The notes: generated by a model not told the origin, from the sequence alone. DNA of 64,000 bases from Ursus arctos (GCF_023065955.2 NW_026622763.1:83433299-83497298); one strand, 5' to 3'. Counted from the stretch's first letter, positions 24,190 through 37,880 are shown. Translations and numbers: made by a program.

Positions 24190-24330
24190 AATCTTTTAGC
24201 TCCTTGCTACTCAAATTGTGTCCAGGCTTTACGTGGGACTTTGTTAAACATGCAAATTCGCAGGCTCCACCCCTGACCGATTTACAGCACTCCCTTAGAT
24301 GAATCACCCGCTCCTTAAACTCTGAGAAGC
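24190..24330. repeat. MER5-type hAT DNA transposon fragment
   Basis: The sequence 'gggactttgttaaacatgcaaattcgcaggctccacccctgacc' corresponds to the diagnostic core of MER5A-like non-autonomous hAT-Charlie elements. It is decayed, with no intact terminal inverted repeats. Confidence 0.5.
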
Positions 24331-26680
24331 ATTCGGCTCGCCTGGTCCAGGGAGAAGGAGCTCCGCAGCAGCCTGCTGACAGGTAAGAATCATTTCTAAG
24401 AACGCAGGAGGTAATATCACCAAGTCTGCTGTCAAAGAGTCTAGGTATCAACTGGTAGAAACTTGTGACTGGTGGAAGAAATGTCTTTGTGTTGGAGGTT
24501 TGCCAGACCTACCATTCTAACTTGGCTGAAACCCGCTTCAATCAATGGAGTCAACACTTTGCATTCAGTTTTCCTTTGCTAATAATGTAGATTTGGTACA
24601 ATATAGCCAACATCGTCAGACTTTCTCTTTAACAGTTTTTTTACATTAGTATCCATGTTATCCTTCAAGGAAGTCTCTAAATTACGCGGGATTTAGACAT
24701 TGCATGTTAGCATGAATCATAATAAAGTCTTAATTCTTTTTATTAATTAACAAGGCAAAGAAGATTTTACTTGCTTTGAGAAGAGACAAGTAACTCGGAT
24801 ATAATGTAAGATTACAAAATAACCCTCTATGTCGCTTATATAGAGAAAAAACATGTTCCTCTTTTACGATATGGCACTTTTAGAACTTTGACCCAAATAG
24901 TTAAGGGATAGAATGTGGTCCCTGTCAAAAGTACACAGCCCAGCAACCCAAAGCTGTTTCAAAACACTGTCCTTTACTAGGTTTTCTTGAGTATGTTGAA
25001 GAAGCATCACAGACACACTTTGAAAAGCCCTATTTTTTTTTCTCTCATGCCTTTAATCACAAATATTCCACAGCTGTTCCCATTTCTAATCCTTCGAATT
25101 CCATTAAAATCTCCTGCCTCAGGCCTGTTGAGGGAATAGACCTGTGGCCTCCAGATGTACTTTGTTTGGCCTCTGCTGTGTTTTCAAACTCCAGAAAGTT
25201 CACACAGTCACACACATGCTCTCAGATTTGGATCTTTTAAAAGGTAAATGATTTGGCAACCTGGGACCTGCATTCATGATATCCGGTGGCTGGGTCTGGT
25301 TTATGAATGATGAGATAGGTTTGTTCCCCGTACTTGGACACAATCCCCACCCAAGCCTGTGTTACTCGCAGACCACTTACTCACTTTCACTCATGACTGT
25401 AGGTGCTAGACCCTACAGATTTGGTTTGTAACCTCAGGTTTAGACCCACGCATTTTTCCCTCCCTCCCAAAAGAAACAAACCCCCAAAAGAATAAACACC
25501 TAATCCTAAAGTGGGGGAGGGAAGGTTCTGGTTGGATAGGTCAGATCAGAATCCTCAAGGATACTGGGAGCCTGGGGAACAAATGTTTAATAGACTTCTG
25601 CCCTATCTCAGGAAAGAAGAAAAATCTTTCAGACATTTATTTGACAGTAATAACTGGTAATTTTCATGCCCAAGATAAACACACTTAAGATTCTTTTCCC
25701 CACCTATATTTTTCATTAAAGCAAAGGAATAAAAGAAAAATATAGTGTACTTTGTTTGCTTGTTTCCCCACCCTATGATTTTTTTAAAAATCTCATTAAG
25801 TGAGAAATGACAAAAGAACTTATAAGGTACTTGCCTATAACTTTTGGAAGGAGAAAAAAAGACGTAGTGGAAAGATGTTCTAACCTAGTCAAGCAAGTGA
25901 TGTGTTCTTAAGTCCAGGGGTGATCTTGAGCCAACACACCCCTTATTTAGTTGAATAAGTTGTTAGAATATTGAAAGACTTGCTGCCCAAGCCTTCTTAC
26001 CAATGCCCATCTTTGGCCTCCATAGACCTCATCCAGTTCTAGCACCTGTAAGGCCAATGCCTTGTACAGCAGAGAGCTTCTAAGATCTGTCCCAGTCCCC
26101 CCAAAGTCCTGCCTTGTAAGTATCACCAGTGGCCGTGATCGCCTCGGGGGTTCTGGAGGACTGACCTGCGCATTACCAGGTGTTCCAGGAAGCCCAGGTG
26201 GTCTATGCTGGCATCTAGCAGCCTGCCAGCCAGCCACCACTGTCACTTGCCTACCCCTGTCCCTGCAATGCCCATCTCCTCCAAGTCAGAAGATGGGAAG
26301 CCCACAGAGCAGACAGTGTCTTTTCTGACACACTGGGAGGCAAATAGTTGGTGCTCAGTAACCACACCTTGGCTGTGGTCACCTGTTACCAGCCTTCATT
26401 CCACCCAGAACTTCCCTCATATGGTTGTTTATGGGAACTGCAGTCACCATAGGACTTTAACTCTTAACAGAGTATAGAGATGAGCAAAAGGCACTGAGGA
26501 GGTAATGGAGTTCCTGAGGCCAACAACAGAAGAAGATTATGAGCAATAGATATGCCCAATGGGGCAACGTGCAGTTAATGATGCCTAAGGAAAATCCCCT
26601 TTAATGGTCTCTATGGAAATTCACCCTCACCTAAAACCCACCAGAAGCCCAACTGAAGTGGGTATAAACATTAATTTTAT
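24331..26680. other. Intergenic, no recognised element
   Basis: This is mixed-composition intergenic sequence downstream of MAP2. Open frames of up to 118 codons, including the GC-richer 25947-26328 part, have no recognisable domains and no splice or start context that I would trust. I see no RNA gene. Confidence 0.5.
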
Positions 26681-26689
26681 GATTAGTTA

Positions 26690-26930
26690 GTGACTGTCTC
26701 TTCCAGGCATCCTTACAAACATACATGAACTCCTATGAGTACTGTTAGCATCCCCACTTTTCCCCATTTTACAGATGAGAAAAACTGAGCATGGGAAGGT
26801 TGTTTAAAACCTAATGGGCAGAGGAGAGTTGCTCAGGGACCAATAAGCCGCCTTGACTCCTCCCCACCCCCCAAAAAACTTCATGGGCAGAGCCCGAATT
26901 CAAACCCAAGCCGCCCAGATGTCTCTTCTC
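26690..26930 (+). repeat. MIR/L2-class repeat remnant
   Basis: The blocks 'ccccattttacagatgagaaaaactgagcatgggaaggtt' and 'gcccgaattcaaacccaagc' belong to the widespread ancient mammalian repeat of the form 'ttacagatgaggaaactgag...attcgaacccagg'. Similar remnants lie near 41560, 43480, 47395 and 62810. Confidence 0.6.
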
Positions 26931-27954
26931 GTCTAATGGATTAGGTTTGATCTCTTTAAATATTCCAAAAAGCAATTTTCCTGACAGTCAATAATGAACA
27001 TACCGAATATGTGTCATATAAAAATCTGAGCATTAAATGCCATTAATTCAGCAAATAATGAAAGATGATTATGTCTGATAATGTCATTTATGTAAAGAGT
27101 AATTCTTTTTTAACAAGTTGAAGTACAGTTGATATACAGTGTTACACTAGTTTGAGGCATACAACATACTAATCTGACGATTCTATACATTGTGCCCTAC
27201 TCACCACAAGTGTAGCTACCATTTGTCACCATACAACAGTATTACACTCCATTGATTATATTCTCTATGCTGTGCCTTTTATCCCTCTGACTTATTCCAT
27301 AATTGGAAGCCTGTGTCTCTCACTCCCATTTACCCATTTTGCCCATTACACCACACTTCTGGCAACCATCAGTTTGTTCTCTGTATTTATAGGTCTATTT
27401 CTGCTTTTTGTTTATTCATTTGTTTTGTCTTGTAGATTCCAGATGTAAGTGAAATCATGGGATTTGTCTTTCTCTATCTGACTTCTTTCAATTAGCATAA
27501 TACCAGCCAGGTCCAACCATGTTGTTGCAAATGAAAAATCTCATACTATTTTATGGCTGAGTGATATTCCATTGGTGTGTATGTGTCTATATACCACATC
27601 TTCTTTATCCATTCATCTATCAATGGACAGTGGACACTTGGAGTCCTTCCATATCTTAGCTATTGTAAATAATGCGGCAATAAGCATAGAGGTGCATGTA
27701 TCTTTTTGAATTAGAGTTTTTGGTATTGGGGGGTAAACACCGAGTAGCAGAATTACTGGATCGTGTGGTATTGCTATTTTGAATTTTCTGAAAAATCTCC
27801 ATAGTGTTTTTCACAGTGGCTGCACTAAATTACATTCCATCCAACAGTGCATGAAGATTCTTTTTCTCCACATCTTCACCTATACTTATTAATTCTTGTC
27901 TTTTTGATTCTAATGATTCCGACAGGTGTAAAGCAATATCTCATTGTGGTTTTA

Positions 27955-28156
27955 TTTTTTTAAGATTTTATTTGTTTATTTGAGAGAGAGAGAGAGAGAG
28001 ATCAAGCACATGAGCACATCCAGGGGTGGGGAGGGAGAGGGAAAAGAAAACTCGCCACTGAGCAGGGAGCCCAATGCAGGTCTTCATCCCAGGACCCTGG
28101 GATCATGATCTAAGCTGAAGGCAGACACTCAACCAACTGACCCACCTAGATGCCCC
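27955..28156 (-). mobile_element. CAN-SINE nested in L1
   Basis: This reverse-oriented carnivore SINE has an AAGATTTTATTTG tail, a GAGAGAGA run and a final CACCTAGATGCCCC. The 14-bp duplication TCATTGTGGTTTTA at 27941-27954 and 28157-28170 is perfect and splits the L1 sequence cleanly. Confidence 0.95.
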
Positions 28157-28917
28157 TCATTGTGGTTTTAATTTGCATTTCCCTGATGATGAGTGATGGT
28201 GAGCATCTTTTCATGTGTCTGCTGGCCATCTGTATGTTTTCTTTGGAAAAATGTCTGTTCAGGTCCTCTGCCCATTTTTAATTGGATTATTTGTTTTGGG
28301 GTGTTGAGTTGTATAAGTTCCTTATGTATTTTGGATATTAACCTTTTATTGGATATATCATTTGCAAATATCTTCTTCCATTCAGTAGGTTGCCTTTTTG
28401 TTTTGTTGATGATTTCCTTCTCTGTGCACAAGCCTTTTATTTTGGGTAATCCCAATAGTTTAATTTTGCTTTTGCTTCTCTTACCTTAGGAGACCTATCC
28501 AGAAAAATATTGTGATGACCAGTGTCAAAGAAATTACTGCCTGTATTTTGTTCTAGGAATTTTATGATTTCAGATCTCATATTTAGGTTCTTAATCCTTT
28601 TGAGTTTATTTTTGTGTAGATGTGAGAGGGTGGTTCAGTTTCATTCTTTTGTATGTAGCTGTCCAGTTTTCTCGGCACCATTTGTTAAAGAGACTGTCTT
28701 TTTCCCATTGTATATTCTTGCCTCTTTTGTCATGGATGAATTGACCATGTAAGCATGGGTTTATTTTTGAGCTCTCTATTCTGTTCCATTAATCTGTGTC
28801 TCTACTTTGGTGCCAGTACCATACTGTTTTGGTTACTACAACTCTATACTATATCTTGAAATTTTGGACTGTGATACTTCCAGTTTTTATCTTTTTTTCT
28901 CAAGATTGCTTTAGCTA

Positions 28918-29142
28918 GGGGTGCCTGGGTGACTCAGTTAAGCATCCAACGCTTGATTTCGGCTCAGGTCATGATGGAGGGATGATGGTTGTGAGATCAA
29001 GCCCCGTATTGGGCTCTGCATGCACCATGGAGTCTGCTTGAGATTCTCTCTCTCCCTCTCCTCTACCCTTCCCGCATTCGCTCTCGCTCACTCCAGTGAG
29101 CTCTCTCTCAAATAAATAAAATCTTTCAAAAAGAAAAAAAAA
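28918..29142 (+). mobile_element. CAN-SINE nested in L1
   Basis: It begins GGGGTGCCTGGGTGACTCAG, contains a CT-rich middle, and ends CAAATAAATAAAATCTTTC plus an A-rich tail. The 13-bp duplication reads ATTGCTTTAGCTA on the left (28905-28917) and ATTGCTTTGTCTA on the right (29143-29155). Two mismatches indicate an older insertion. Confidence 0.93.
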
Positions 29143-31200
29143 ATTGCTTTGTCTACTTAGGGTCTTTTGTGGTTCCTCACAAATTTTAGGATTATTCTTG
29201 TTCCGTGAAAAATGCTGTTGGTATTTTAATAGGGTTTGCATTGAATTTGTAGATTGCTTCAGGTAGTTTGGGATTTTTAACACTATTAATTCTTCCTATC
29301 CATGGAATATCTTTCCATTTGTGTCATCTTCATGTTCTTTCATCAGGGTTTTATAGTTTTCAGAGTACAGGTCTTTCACCTCCATGGTTAGGATATTCAT
29401 AGGTGTTTTACTCTTTTTGGCACAATTATAAATGGAATTGTTTTCTTAATTTCTCTTTCTGCTACTTCATTATTAGTGTAAAGAAATGCAACTGATATCT
29501 GTGTATCAATTTTGTATCCAGCAACTTTACTGAATTCACTTATTATTCTAATAGTATTTTGATGGAATCTTTAAGGTTTTCTATGTATAGTATCATGTCA
29601 TCTGCAAATAGCAACAGTTTAATTTCTTCCTTACCAATTTAGATGCCTTTTTTGTCTGCTGAGGCTGCGACTTTCAGTACTATGTGGTGACAGTGGGCAT
29701 CCTTGTCTTCTTCCTGACCTTAGAGTGAAAGCTGTTTTTCGCCCTGGAGTATAACATTAGCTGTGGGGTCTTCGTACACGGCTTTTACGATCTTGAGCTG
29801 TAGCTATGTTCCCTCTAAACCCACTTTCTTGAGAGTTTTCATCATGAATGGATTTTGAATACTGTTAAAAGCTTTTTCTGTATCTATTGAGATGATCATC
29901 TGATCTTTATTCTTTTTGTTGATATGGTGTATCATATTAATAATGATTTGCAAATACTGAGCCATCCTTGTATCCCCAGAATAAACTCCACTTGATCATG
30001 GTGACTGATCCTTTTAGTGTATTGTTAAATGCACTTTGCTAATATTTTGTTGAGGGTTTTTGCATCTATATTCACCAGAGATGTTGGCCTATAGTGTTCC
30101 TTTTTCGTAGTGTCTTTTATCTGATTTTGGTATCAAGGTAATGCTGGCCTCATAGGATCTATTTGGAAGCTTTCATTCTACTTCTATGTTTGGAATAGCT
30201 TGCAGAAAACAGGTATTAACTCTTTTTTAAGTGTTTGGTAGAATTCATTTGTGAATCCATGGTCCTGGACTTTTGTCTGTTGGGAGTTGTTGATGAGCAA
30301 TTCAATTTTGTTCCTATTGACTGCTGTCTTCAGATTTTCTAATTCCTCTTGGTTCTTTTTTTGAAGATTATATGTTTCTAGGAATTTATCTATTTCTTCT
30401 AGGGTGTCTGATTTGCTGGAATATATTTCTTTGTGGTATTCTGTTATAGTCCTTTATATTTCTGTAGTGTCAGTTCTCCTCTTTCTGATTTTGTGTCCTT
30501 TTTTTGTCTTGATGTGTCTTGCTAAATGTTTATCAATTTTGTTTTCAAAGAATCTGCTCTCGGCTTTATTGATCTTTTCTATTCTTTTAGATTCTATTTT
30601 ATCTATTTCTGCTTTGATATTTCCTTCCTTCTACTAACTTTGGGCTTTGTTCTTCTTGTCCTAGTTTCTTTAGGTATAAAGTTAGATTTTTTTATTTGAG
30701 GTAGTTCTTGTTTCTTGAAGTAAGCTTGTATCACTATAAATTTCTGTCTTAGAACTGCTTTTCCTATATCCCAAAGCTTTGAGACCCTTGTGTTTTCATT
30801 TTTATTTTCCTCCATGTATGTATTTCCTCTTTGATTTCTCATTGACCCATTGGCTATTTAGTAGCATGTTGTTTAGTCTCCACCTGTTTGTGTTTGGGGG
30901 GGGGGGTTCCTAGTTTTTGTGATTGATTTCTACTTTCATACCATTGTGGTTGGAAAAATGCATGATATCATTTGTCTTCTTAAATATATTGAGACTTGTT
31001 TTGTGGCCTAACATCTATTCTGGGAGATGTTCCATGTGCACTTGAAAAGAATTTGTATTTTGTTGGTTTTGGATGGAATGTTTTATAAATGTGTTAAGTA
31101 CGTCCTGTGTAATGCGTCGTTGAAAGACAGTTTCTTTATTGATTTCTTAGCTGGATGATCTATCCATTGATGTAACCGGGGTACTAAAGTCCCCTACAAT

Positions 31201-31412
31201 GGGCACACCTGGGTGGCTCAGTTGGTTAAGCATCTGCCTTCTGCTTGGGTCATGATCACAGGGTCCTGGGATCCGGCCCTGCATCAGGCTCCCTGCTCAG
31301 TGGGGAGCCTGCTTCTCCTTCTCCCTCTGCCCCTACCCCTTCTGGTGCATACTCTCTCTCTCTTTCTCTTATAAATAAATAAAATATTTTTAAAATAAAT
31401 AAATGCAAGATG
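31201..31412 (+). mobile_element. CAN-SINE nested in L1
   Basis: It starts GGGCACACCTGGGTGGCTCAG and ends in TAAATAAATAAAATATTTTT plus an A-rich tail. The duplication AAGTCCCCTAC is found at 31187-31197 and 31413-31423. It interrupts the endonuclease-domain part of the minus-strand L1 ORF2. Confidence 0.93.
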
Positions 31413-31872
31413 AAGTCCCCTACTATTATTGTATTACCATAAATTCCTCCCTTTATGTCTGCTAATATTTGCATTAAAGTGTTGGGTGCATAGATATTTA
31501 CAACTGTTACATTCTCTTTTTGGATTGGTCCCCTTATCATTATGTAATGCCCTTTTTGTCTCTTGTTACAGTTTTGTATTTTATATTGCCACCTTGGCCT
31601 TTTCTTTCTTTTTTGCTTCTGTTTGCATGGTGTATCTTTCTCCATCCTTACACTTTCAGTCTATATGTGTCTTTAGGTCTGAAGTTAGTCTCTTACAGGC
31701 AGCAGATAGATGGGTCTTGCTTTTGTCTATTCTGCTACCCGATGTTTTTTGATTGGAGCATTTAGAACATATACATTTAAAGTAATTAGCTATGTACTCA
31801 TTGCCATTTTGTTAATTGTTTTCTGGTTTTTGTAGTTCTTCTCTTCCTCTCTTTCTTTATTTTGTTTTTTAT

Positions 31873-33589
31873 AGTTACCCAATGACAATCAGCTAAATGG
31901 GAAATCGTCAGAACAATTTTATGCAATTCTCTATGTCAAGTCATGGCTCATTTAAAAGCATCATTTAGCAAGTGACATCTATATCAATCAAAGGTCAACC
32001 AATAGTTTCTAAAAATCAGCAATGTATTTCGAAGTTATTAGGTAAATTGGATGAACTATTTGTACTACAACACACATCACTTGACAAACCATTTTGTAAT
32101 TTATATTTTTTTAGAGAATAAAAGCAGTTTTTCTACTGTATTAACTTAACAGATGGTAAATATTTTAACATCACCCTTGCTTCCAGCACTGTGCATCTTT
32201 CTTAAAGGCTGTTTTTCTTTTTCTCTTATGACACTAGTAATTGAATTAAATTTCTTGCTTTTATTATGAGTATGACATGTTACTTAATTTTCCTTATGAA
32301 ACAGGAATCCACAATTCATAGCATAAACTATGACAAATCTGATCAAGCCTTGGAAGTAGAAGACACACTTCAGATAGTCTTACTCGATTTTTAATATTGG
32401 TAAACAAAAATCTGATTTTTTCATTAGCATCAGAAAACTAAGACCCAAATAGATACCAAGAGGACTTCTCAGCCATTTTTCTTCTTCAACTGTAGAAAAA
32501 TCAGAAAGCACTCATTATATGGGCACCAAAGTACCAATATTTTGTCATTTCCCATGTAACCATTGTGTTGAACAAGCATGACTCATATGAATTGTGATCA
32601 AAAACATGAATTTATTTTTGTCTCTCACAATTTCAACATTATGCAGTGGAAGAAATCTTCCCTGCCTCGAGCTGAAGACTTGGGCAGACTCGTGACTTGT
32701 TAGTCACTCTCAGATAATAAATTCTTCTGGTTATAAAAAGAATCTCAATTATAAAAAAGACTCTCAATTCAGAAATCAGAATGTCCAGCTCATGGAACAG
32801 TCAGAACTCTGAAGTTGATGGTGTACAATCTATACTCTTTCCCAGTATGGATTTACCTCAGGCTACAAACCTGCATTTGGAGTAGGGTATAGTCCTTCCA
32901 CACAGATTCTGTTTCTGCTCCTTCTTGGTACAAAACAGAGTAGGAGAAGTAAGGGAAGGTGCTTTCATCAGTTTCTCTCTTTCAGCGGGCATCCTGTGGT
33001 ATACTTCCAGCTTCTTCCTGCTGAAGCTGGTCTCCCATTCAGGCAACCTTACTGGATGGGGCATAAGATGATTTTCTTCAGCTCCCTCCCTTGCATGGCC
33101 TTCCTCTGGCCCCTCTTTTGCTAACTCTAGGAGTGGAGGTAGTTTCTAACTCAGCAGCACTCTTGGGCCGCACAACCAGAGCCATCAGCTCTCCACTGGC
33201 CACCAGATTTCTCCAGCCTATAGAAATCTAGTGTCTCCCAACATCAGAGAACAAATTTCAATCTCTCCAAGTACTTGAATCTTCTTTTTATTAAAGCCTC
33301 AGGTTAGAAAGCATCACCTCCCGTTAGTTCCCCCAAAAGGAAAATATGGCTCACAGACAGCATGACATCTCTGTCCAAAGACCTGCCCTCATCAGTCTCC
33401 TCTCACCAAATCCCTCCCTCTGTCCCCTTTTTGTGTCCTCAATCTGACAGGAACAAAGTACTGGTGATCATTCTCTTTACAAATCTATACATGGGAAGGT
33501 GCAATTTTTCACTTACTTTTGAGTCCTGATGTCAATCAGTTTAGCCCTTCAGTAGAGTCTCAGGCCAAAAGAATCTAATTCTAACATAC
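31873..33589. other. Intergenic spacer between two L1 copies
   Basis: This is about 1.7 kb of non-L1 sequence separating the minus-strand and plus-strand L1 copies. I recognise no gene. The part at 33060-33430 is somewhat richer in C and T but carries no assignable repeat. Confidence 0.45.
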
Positions 33590-34408
33590 TTTCTTTTTTG
33601 CTTCTGTTTGACAGTGACTTTACAGGTAATGCAATGGCACTAAATTCATATCTTTCAACAGTTACTCTGAATGTAGGTGGGTTAAATGTCCCAATCAAAA
33701 GCCACAGGGTATCAAATTGGATTGAAAAAAGCAAGACACATCAATATGTTCCCTGTAAGAGACTCATTTTAGACCCAAAGTCACCTCCAGATTGAAAACG
33801 AAGGGGTGAAAAACGATTTATCATGCTAATGGACATCAAACGAAAACTGGGGTGGTAATACTTACATAAGACAAATTATATTTTAAACCAAAGTCTGTAG
33901 TAAAAGATGAGGAAGGACACTATATCATAACAAAAGGGTCTATCCAACAAGAAGATCTAACAATTGTAAATATTTATGCCCCTAACATGGGAGCAGCCTA
34001 TTATATAAGCTAATTAATAACAAAATTAAACACATCAATAATATTACAATAATAGTAAGGGACTTTAACACCCCACTCACTGCAGTGGATAGATCATCTA
34101 AGCAGAAAATCAATAAGGAAACAAGGGCTTTGAATGACACACTGGACCAGATGGACTTCACATATATATATTCAGAACATTCTATCTAGAGCAACAGAAT
34201 ACACATTCTTCGCAAGTGCACAAGGAACATTCTCCAGAATAGACCACATACTGGGTCAAATCAGGTCTTAACTGGTACCAAAAGATAGGGATCATTCTCT
34301 GCAAGTTTTCAGACCAAAATGCTTTGAAACTGGAACCCAATCACAAGAGGAAATTTGAAAAGAACTCAAACACATGAAGGCTAAAGAGCATCCTACTAAA
34401 GAATGAAT

Positions 34409-34600
34409 GGGGCACCTGGGTGGCTCAGTTGGTTGGCATCTGCCTTCAGCTCAGGTCATGATTCCAGGGTCTTGGGATTGGACCCCACATCATGCTCCCC
34501 ACCTAGCAGGGAGCCTGCTTCTCCTTCTCCTCCCCACTCATGCTCTCTGTTGCTATTTCTGTCTCTCTCTCTCTCTCAAATAAATAAAGAAAATCTTAAA
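34409..34600 (+). mobile_element. CAN-SINE nested in L1 ORF2
   Basis: It begins GGGGCACCTGGGTGGCTCAG and ends TCTCTCAAATAAATAAAGA plus an A-rich tail. The flanks share a short imperfect duplication (GAATGAAT against TATGAAT). Its insertion yields a chimeric open frame of 197 codons (34403-34996), whose first 60 codons or so are SINE and the rest L1 ORF2. Confidence 0.9.
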
Positions 34601-35440
34601 AAATATGAATGGGTCAACCAAGAAATTAAAGAAGACTTAAAAAAATTCATGGAAACAAATGAAAATGAAAACATAGCTGTTCAAAACCTTTGGGATTCAG
34701 CAAAGGCAATCCTAAGAGAGAAATATATTGCAATACAAGCCTTTCTCAAGAAACAAGAAAGGTCTCAAATACACAACCTAACCTTATACCTAAAGGAGCT
34801 GGGGAAAGAACAACAAATAAAGCCTAAACCCAGCAGAAGAGAAATAATAAAGATTAGAACAGAAATCAATGAAATAGAAACCAGAAGAATAGTAGAACAG
34901 ATCAATAAAACCTCATTCTTTGAAAGAATAAGAGTGATAAGCCCCTGGCCAGATTTATCAAAAAGGAAAAGAGAAAGGACCCAAATAAGATCATGAATGA
35001 AAGAAGAGAGATCACAACCAAAGAAATAAAAACAATTATAAGAACATACTATGCCAACAAGTTAGGCAATCTGAAAGAAATGGATGCATTCCTAAGGACG
35101 TATAAACTACCAAAACCGAAATAGGAAGAAATAGAAAACCTGAACAGACCCCTAACCAGCAAAGAAATTAAAGCATTAGTAAAAAACCTCCCAACAAATA
35201 AGAGCCCAGGGCCAGATGGCTTTCCAGGGGAATTCTACCAAACATTTAAAGAAGAACACCTATTCTTCTGAAGCTGTTTCAAAAAATAGAAATGGAAGGA
35301 AAACTTCCAAACTCTTTCTATGAGGCCACCATTACCTTGATCCCCAAACCAGACAAAGACCCCCACAAAAAAAGGAAAATTACAGACCAATACCCCTGAA
35401 CAGGGGTGCAAAAATTCTCACCAAGATACTAGTCAATAGG

Positions 35441-36232
35441 ATGCAACAGTACATTAAAAGGATTATTCACCATGACCAAGCGGGATTTATTCCTGGGCTA
35501 CAAGAATGGTTCAACATCCACAAATCAATCACTATGATACACTACAGTAATAAAAGAAAGGACAAGAGCCATATGATCTTCTCAATAGATGCAGAAAAAA
35601 CATTTGACAAAGTACAGCATCCTTTCTTGATTAAAACTCTTCACAGTATAAGGATAGAGGGAACATACCTCAATATCATAAAGGCCATACATGAAAAGCC
35701 CACAGCAAATATCATTCTCAATGAGGGAAATACTGAGAGCTTTCCCCCTAAGGTCAGAAACATACAAGGATGTCCTCTATCACCACTGTTGTTCAACATA
35801 GTACTAGAAGTCCTAACCTCAGCAATCAGACAACTAAAAGAAATAAAAGGCATCCAAATTAGCAAAGAAGAAGTCAAACTCTCACTCTTTACAGATGACA
35901 TGATACTCTATGTGGAAAACCCAAAAGACTCCACCCCAAAATTGCTAGAACTCCTACAGGAATTCAGCAAAGTGACAGGATATAAAATCAACACACAGAA
36001 ATCAGTTGCATTTCTATACACTAACAACGAGACAGAAGAAAGAGAAATTAAGGAGTCAATCCCATTTACGATTGCACCAAAAACCATAAAGTACATAGGA
36101 ATAAACCTAACAAAAGAAGCAAAGTATCTGTATTCAGAAAACTATAGAACACTCACGAAAGAAATTGAGGAAGACACAAAGAAATGGGAAAACATTCCAT
36201 GCTCATGGGATTGGAAGAACAAATATTGTTAA
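35441..36232 (+). pseudogene. L1 ORF2 reverse-transcriptase remnant
   Basis: This is the longest surviving piece of ORF2, 263 codons, covering the reverse-transcriptase palm. Visible blocks are the SIDAEKTFD motif (first metal-binding aspartate), GCPLSPLLF, and FTDDM (the two catalytic aspartates, with Ala replaced by Thr before them). An ORF2 protein is normally about 1,275 residues, so this is a fragment. Upstream and downstream stops leave the endonuclease and C-terminal domains in other frames. No function is expected. Confidence 0.9.
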
Positions 36233-37880
36233 AGTGTCTATGCTACCTAGAGCAATCTATACATTCGATGCAATCCCTATCAAAATACCATCAATTTTTT
36301 TCACAGAGCTGGAACAGATCATCCTAAAATTTGTATGGAACTAGAAAAGACCCCAAATAGCCAAAGGAATGTTGAAAAACCAAAGTTGGTAGCATCACAA
36401 TTCCAGACTTCAAGCTTTATTACAAAGCTATAATCATCAAGACACTATGGTACTGGCACAAAAACAGACACATAGATCAATGGAACAGAATAGAGAACCC
36501 AGAAATGGACCCTCAACTCCATGGTCAACTAATCTTTGACAAAGTAGGAAATAATATCCAATGGAAAAAAAGATAATCTCTTCAACAAATGGTGTTGGGA
36601 AAATCGGACACTGACATGCAAAGAATGAAATTGGATCATTTTTCTACACCATACACAAAAATAGACTCAAAATCGATGAAAGACCTAAACGTGAGACAGA
36701 ATCTATCAAAATCCTTGAGGACAACACAGGCAACAATCTCTGTGACTTCCACCACAGCAACTTCTTGCTAAACATGTCTCCAAAGGCAAGGGAAACAAAA
36801 GCAAAAATAAACTCTTGGGACTTCATCAAGATAAAAAGCTTTTGCACAACAAAGGAAAGAGTCGACAAAACCAAAAGACAACTGACAGAATGGGAGAAGA
36901 TATTTGCAAATGTCTTATCAGATAAAGGGCTAGTATCCAAAATCCATAAAGAACTTCTCAAACTCGACACCCAAAGAACAAATAATCCAATCAAGAAATG
37001 GCCAGAAGACATGAGCAGACATTTCTCCAAAGAAGACATCCAAATGGCCAACAGACACATGAAAAAGTGCTCAACGTCACTCGGCATCAGGGAAACACAA
37101 ATCAAAACCACAATGGGATACCACCTCACACCAGTCAAAATGGCTAAAATTAGCAAGTCAGGAAACAACAGATATTGGCAAGGATGGGGAGAAAGGGGAA
37201 CCCTCTTACACTGTTGGGAATGCAAGCTGGTGCAGCCACTCTGGGAAACAGTATGGAGGTTCCTCGAAAAGTTAAAAATAGACTACCCTAAACCCAGCAA
37301 TTGCATTGCTAGGTATTTACCCCGAAGATACAAATGTAGTGATCCGAAGGGGCACCTGCACCACAATGTTCATAGCAGCAATGTCCACAATAACCAAACT
37401 ATGGAAGGAGCCCATATGTCCATCGAAAGATGAATGGAGAAAGAAGATGTGGTGTATACATATATATAATAGAATAGTACTCAGCAATCAAAAAAATGAA
37501 ATCTTGTCATTTGCAATGACATGGATGAAACTAGAACGTATTATGCGAAGCAAAATGTGTCAATCAGAGAAAGACAATTTTATGATCTCACTCATATGAA
37601 ATTTAAGAAACAAAACAGGAGTATAAGGAAAGGGAGGGAAAAATAAAGCAAGACAAAACAGAGAGGGAGACAAACCATAAGAAACTCTAAATCATAGGGA
37701 ACAAACAGGGTTGCTAGAAGGGAGGGGGCTGGGCAATGGGGTTACTGGGTGATGGACATTGAGGAGGGCATGTGATGTAATGAGCGCTGGGTGTTATATA
37801 AGACTGACGAATCAAGACCTCTACCCTTGAAACTGATAGTACACTATATGTTGATTAATTGAATTTAAATTAAAACAGAG

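Larger units (their letters stand above)
27106..31872 (-). mobile_element. LINE-1 (carnivore L1), 5'-truncated, with three nested SINEs
   Basis: This is a 4.8-kb minus-strand L1. Its 3'UTR lies at the low-coordinate end (about 27106-27900). ORF2 fragments follow toward higher coordinates. The C-terminal region at 28455-28168 contains KRQPTEWKKIFAND. The mid region at 30842-30603 contains VLRQKFIVIQAYFKKQE. The endonuclease region near 31645-31450 contains GHYIMIRGP and VNIYAPN. Frameshifts and three CAN-SINEs (27955, 28918, 31201) break the frames, so no active ORF2 remains. ORF1 and the 5'UTR are missing. A G10 run lies at 30897-30906. Confidence 0.9.
33590..37880 (+). mobile_element. LINE-1 (carnivore L1), ORF1 absent, ORF2 broken
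   Basis: This plus-strand L1 starts near the beginning of ORF2 (LSTVTLNVGGLNVPIKS at about 33650) and runs through the 3'UTR. The endonuclease part is full of stops. The reverse-transcriptase part stays open for 263 codons (35441-36232). It contains [39 protein letters not shown] and FTDD at residues 150-153, where the usual catalytic motif is FADD. The cysteine-region and C-terminal domain is read at 36765-37433. Stops and a SINE at 34409 make it non-autonomous. It faces away from the L1 at 27106-31872, in inverted head-to-head arrangement. Confidence 0.9.

Noticed and set aside
31256..31645. 129-codon minus-strand frame
   Set aside because: It combines L1 endonuclease residues (VNIYAPN) with translated SINE. 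It is retrotransposon debris.
34403..34996. 197-codon open frame that looks like a novel protein
   Set aside because: The first third is translated CAN-SINE and the remainder L1 ORF2, so it is a chimera created by insertion, not a gene.
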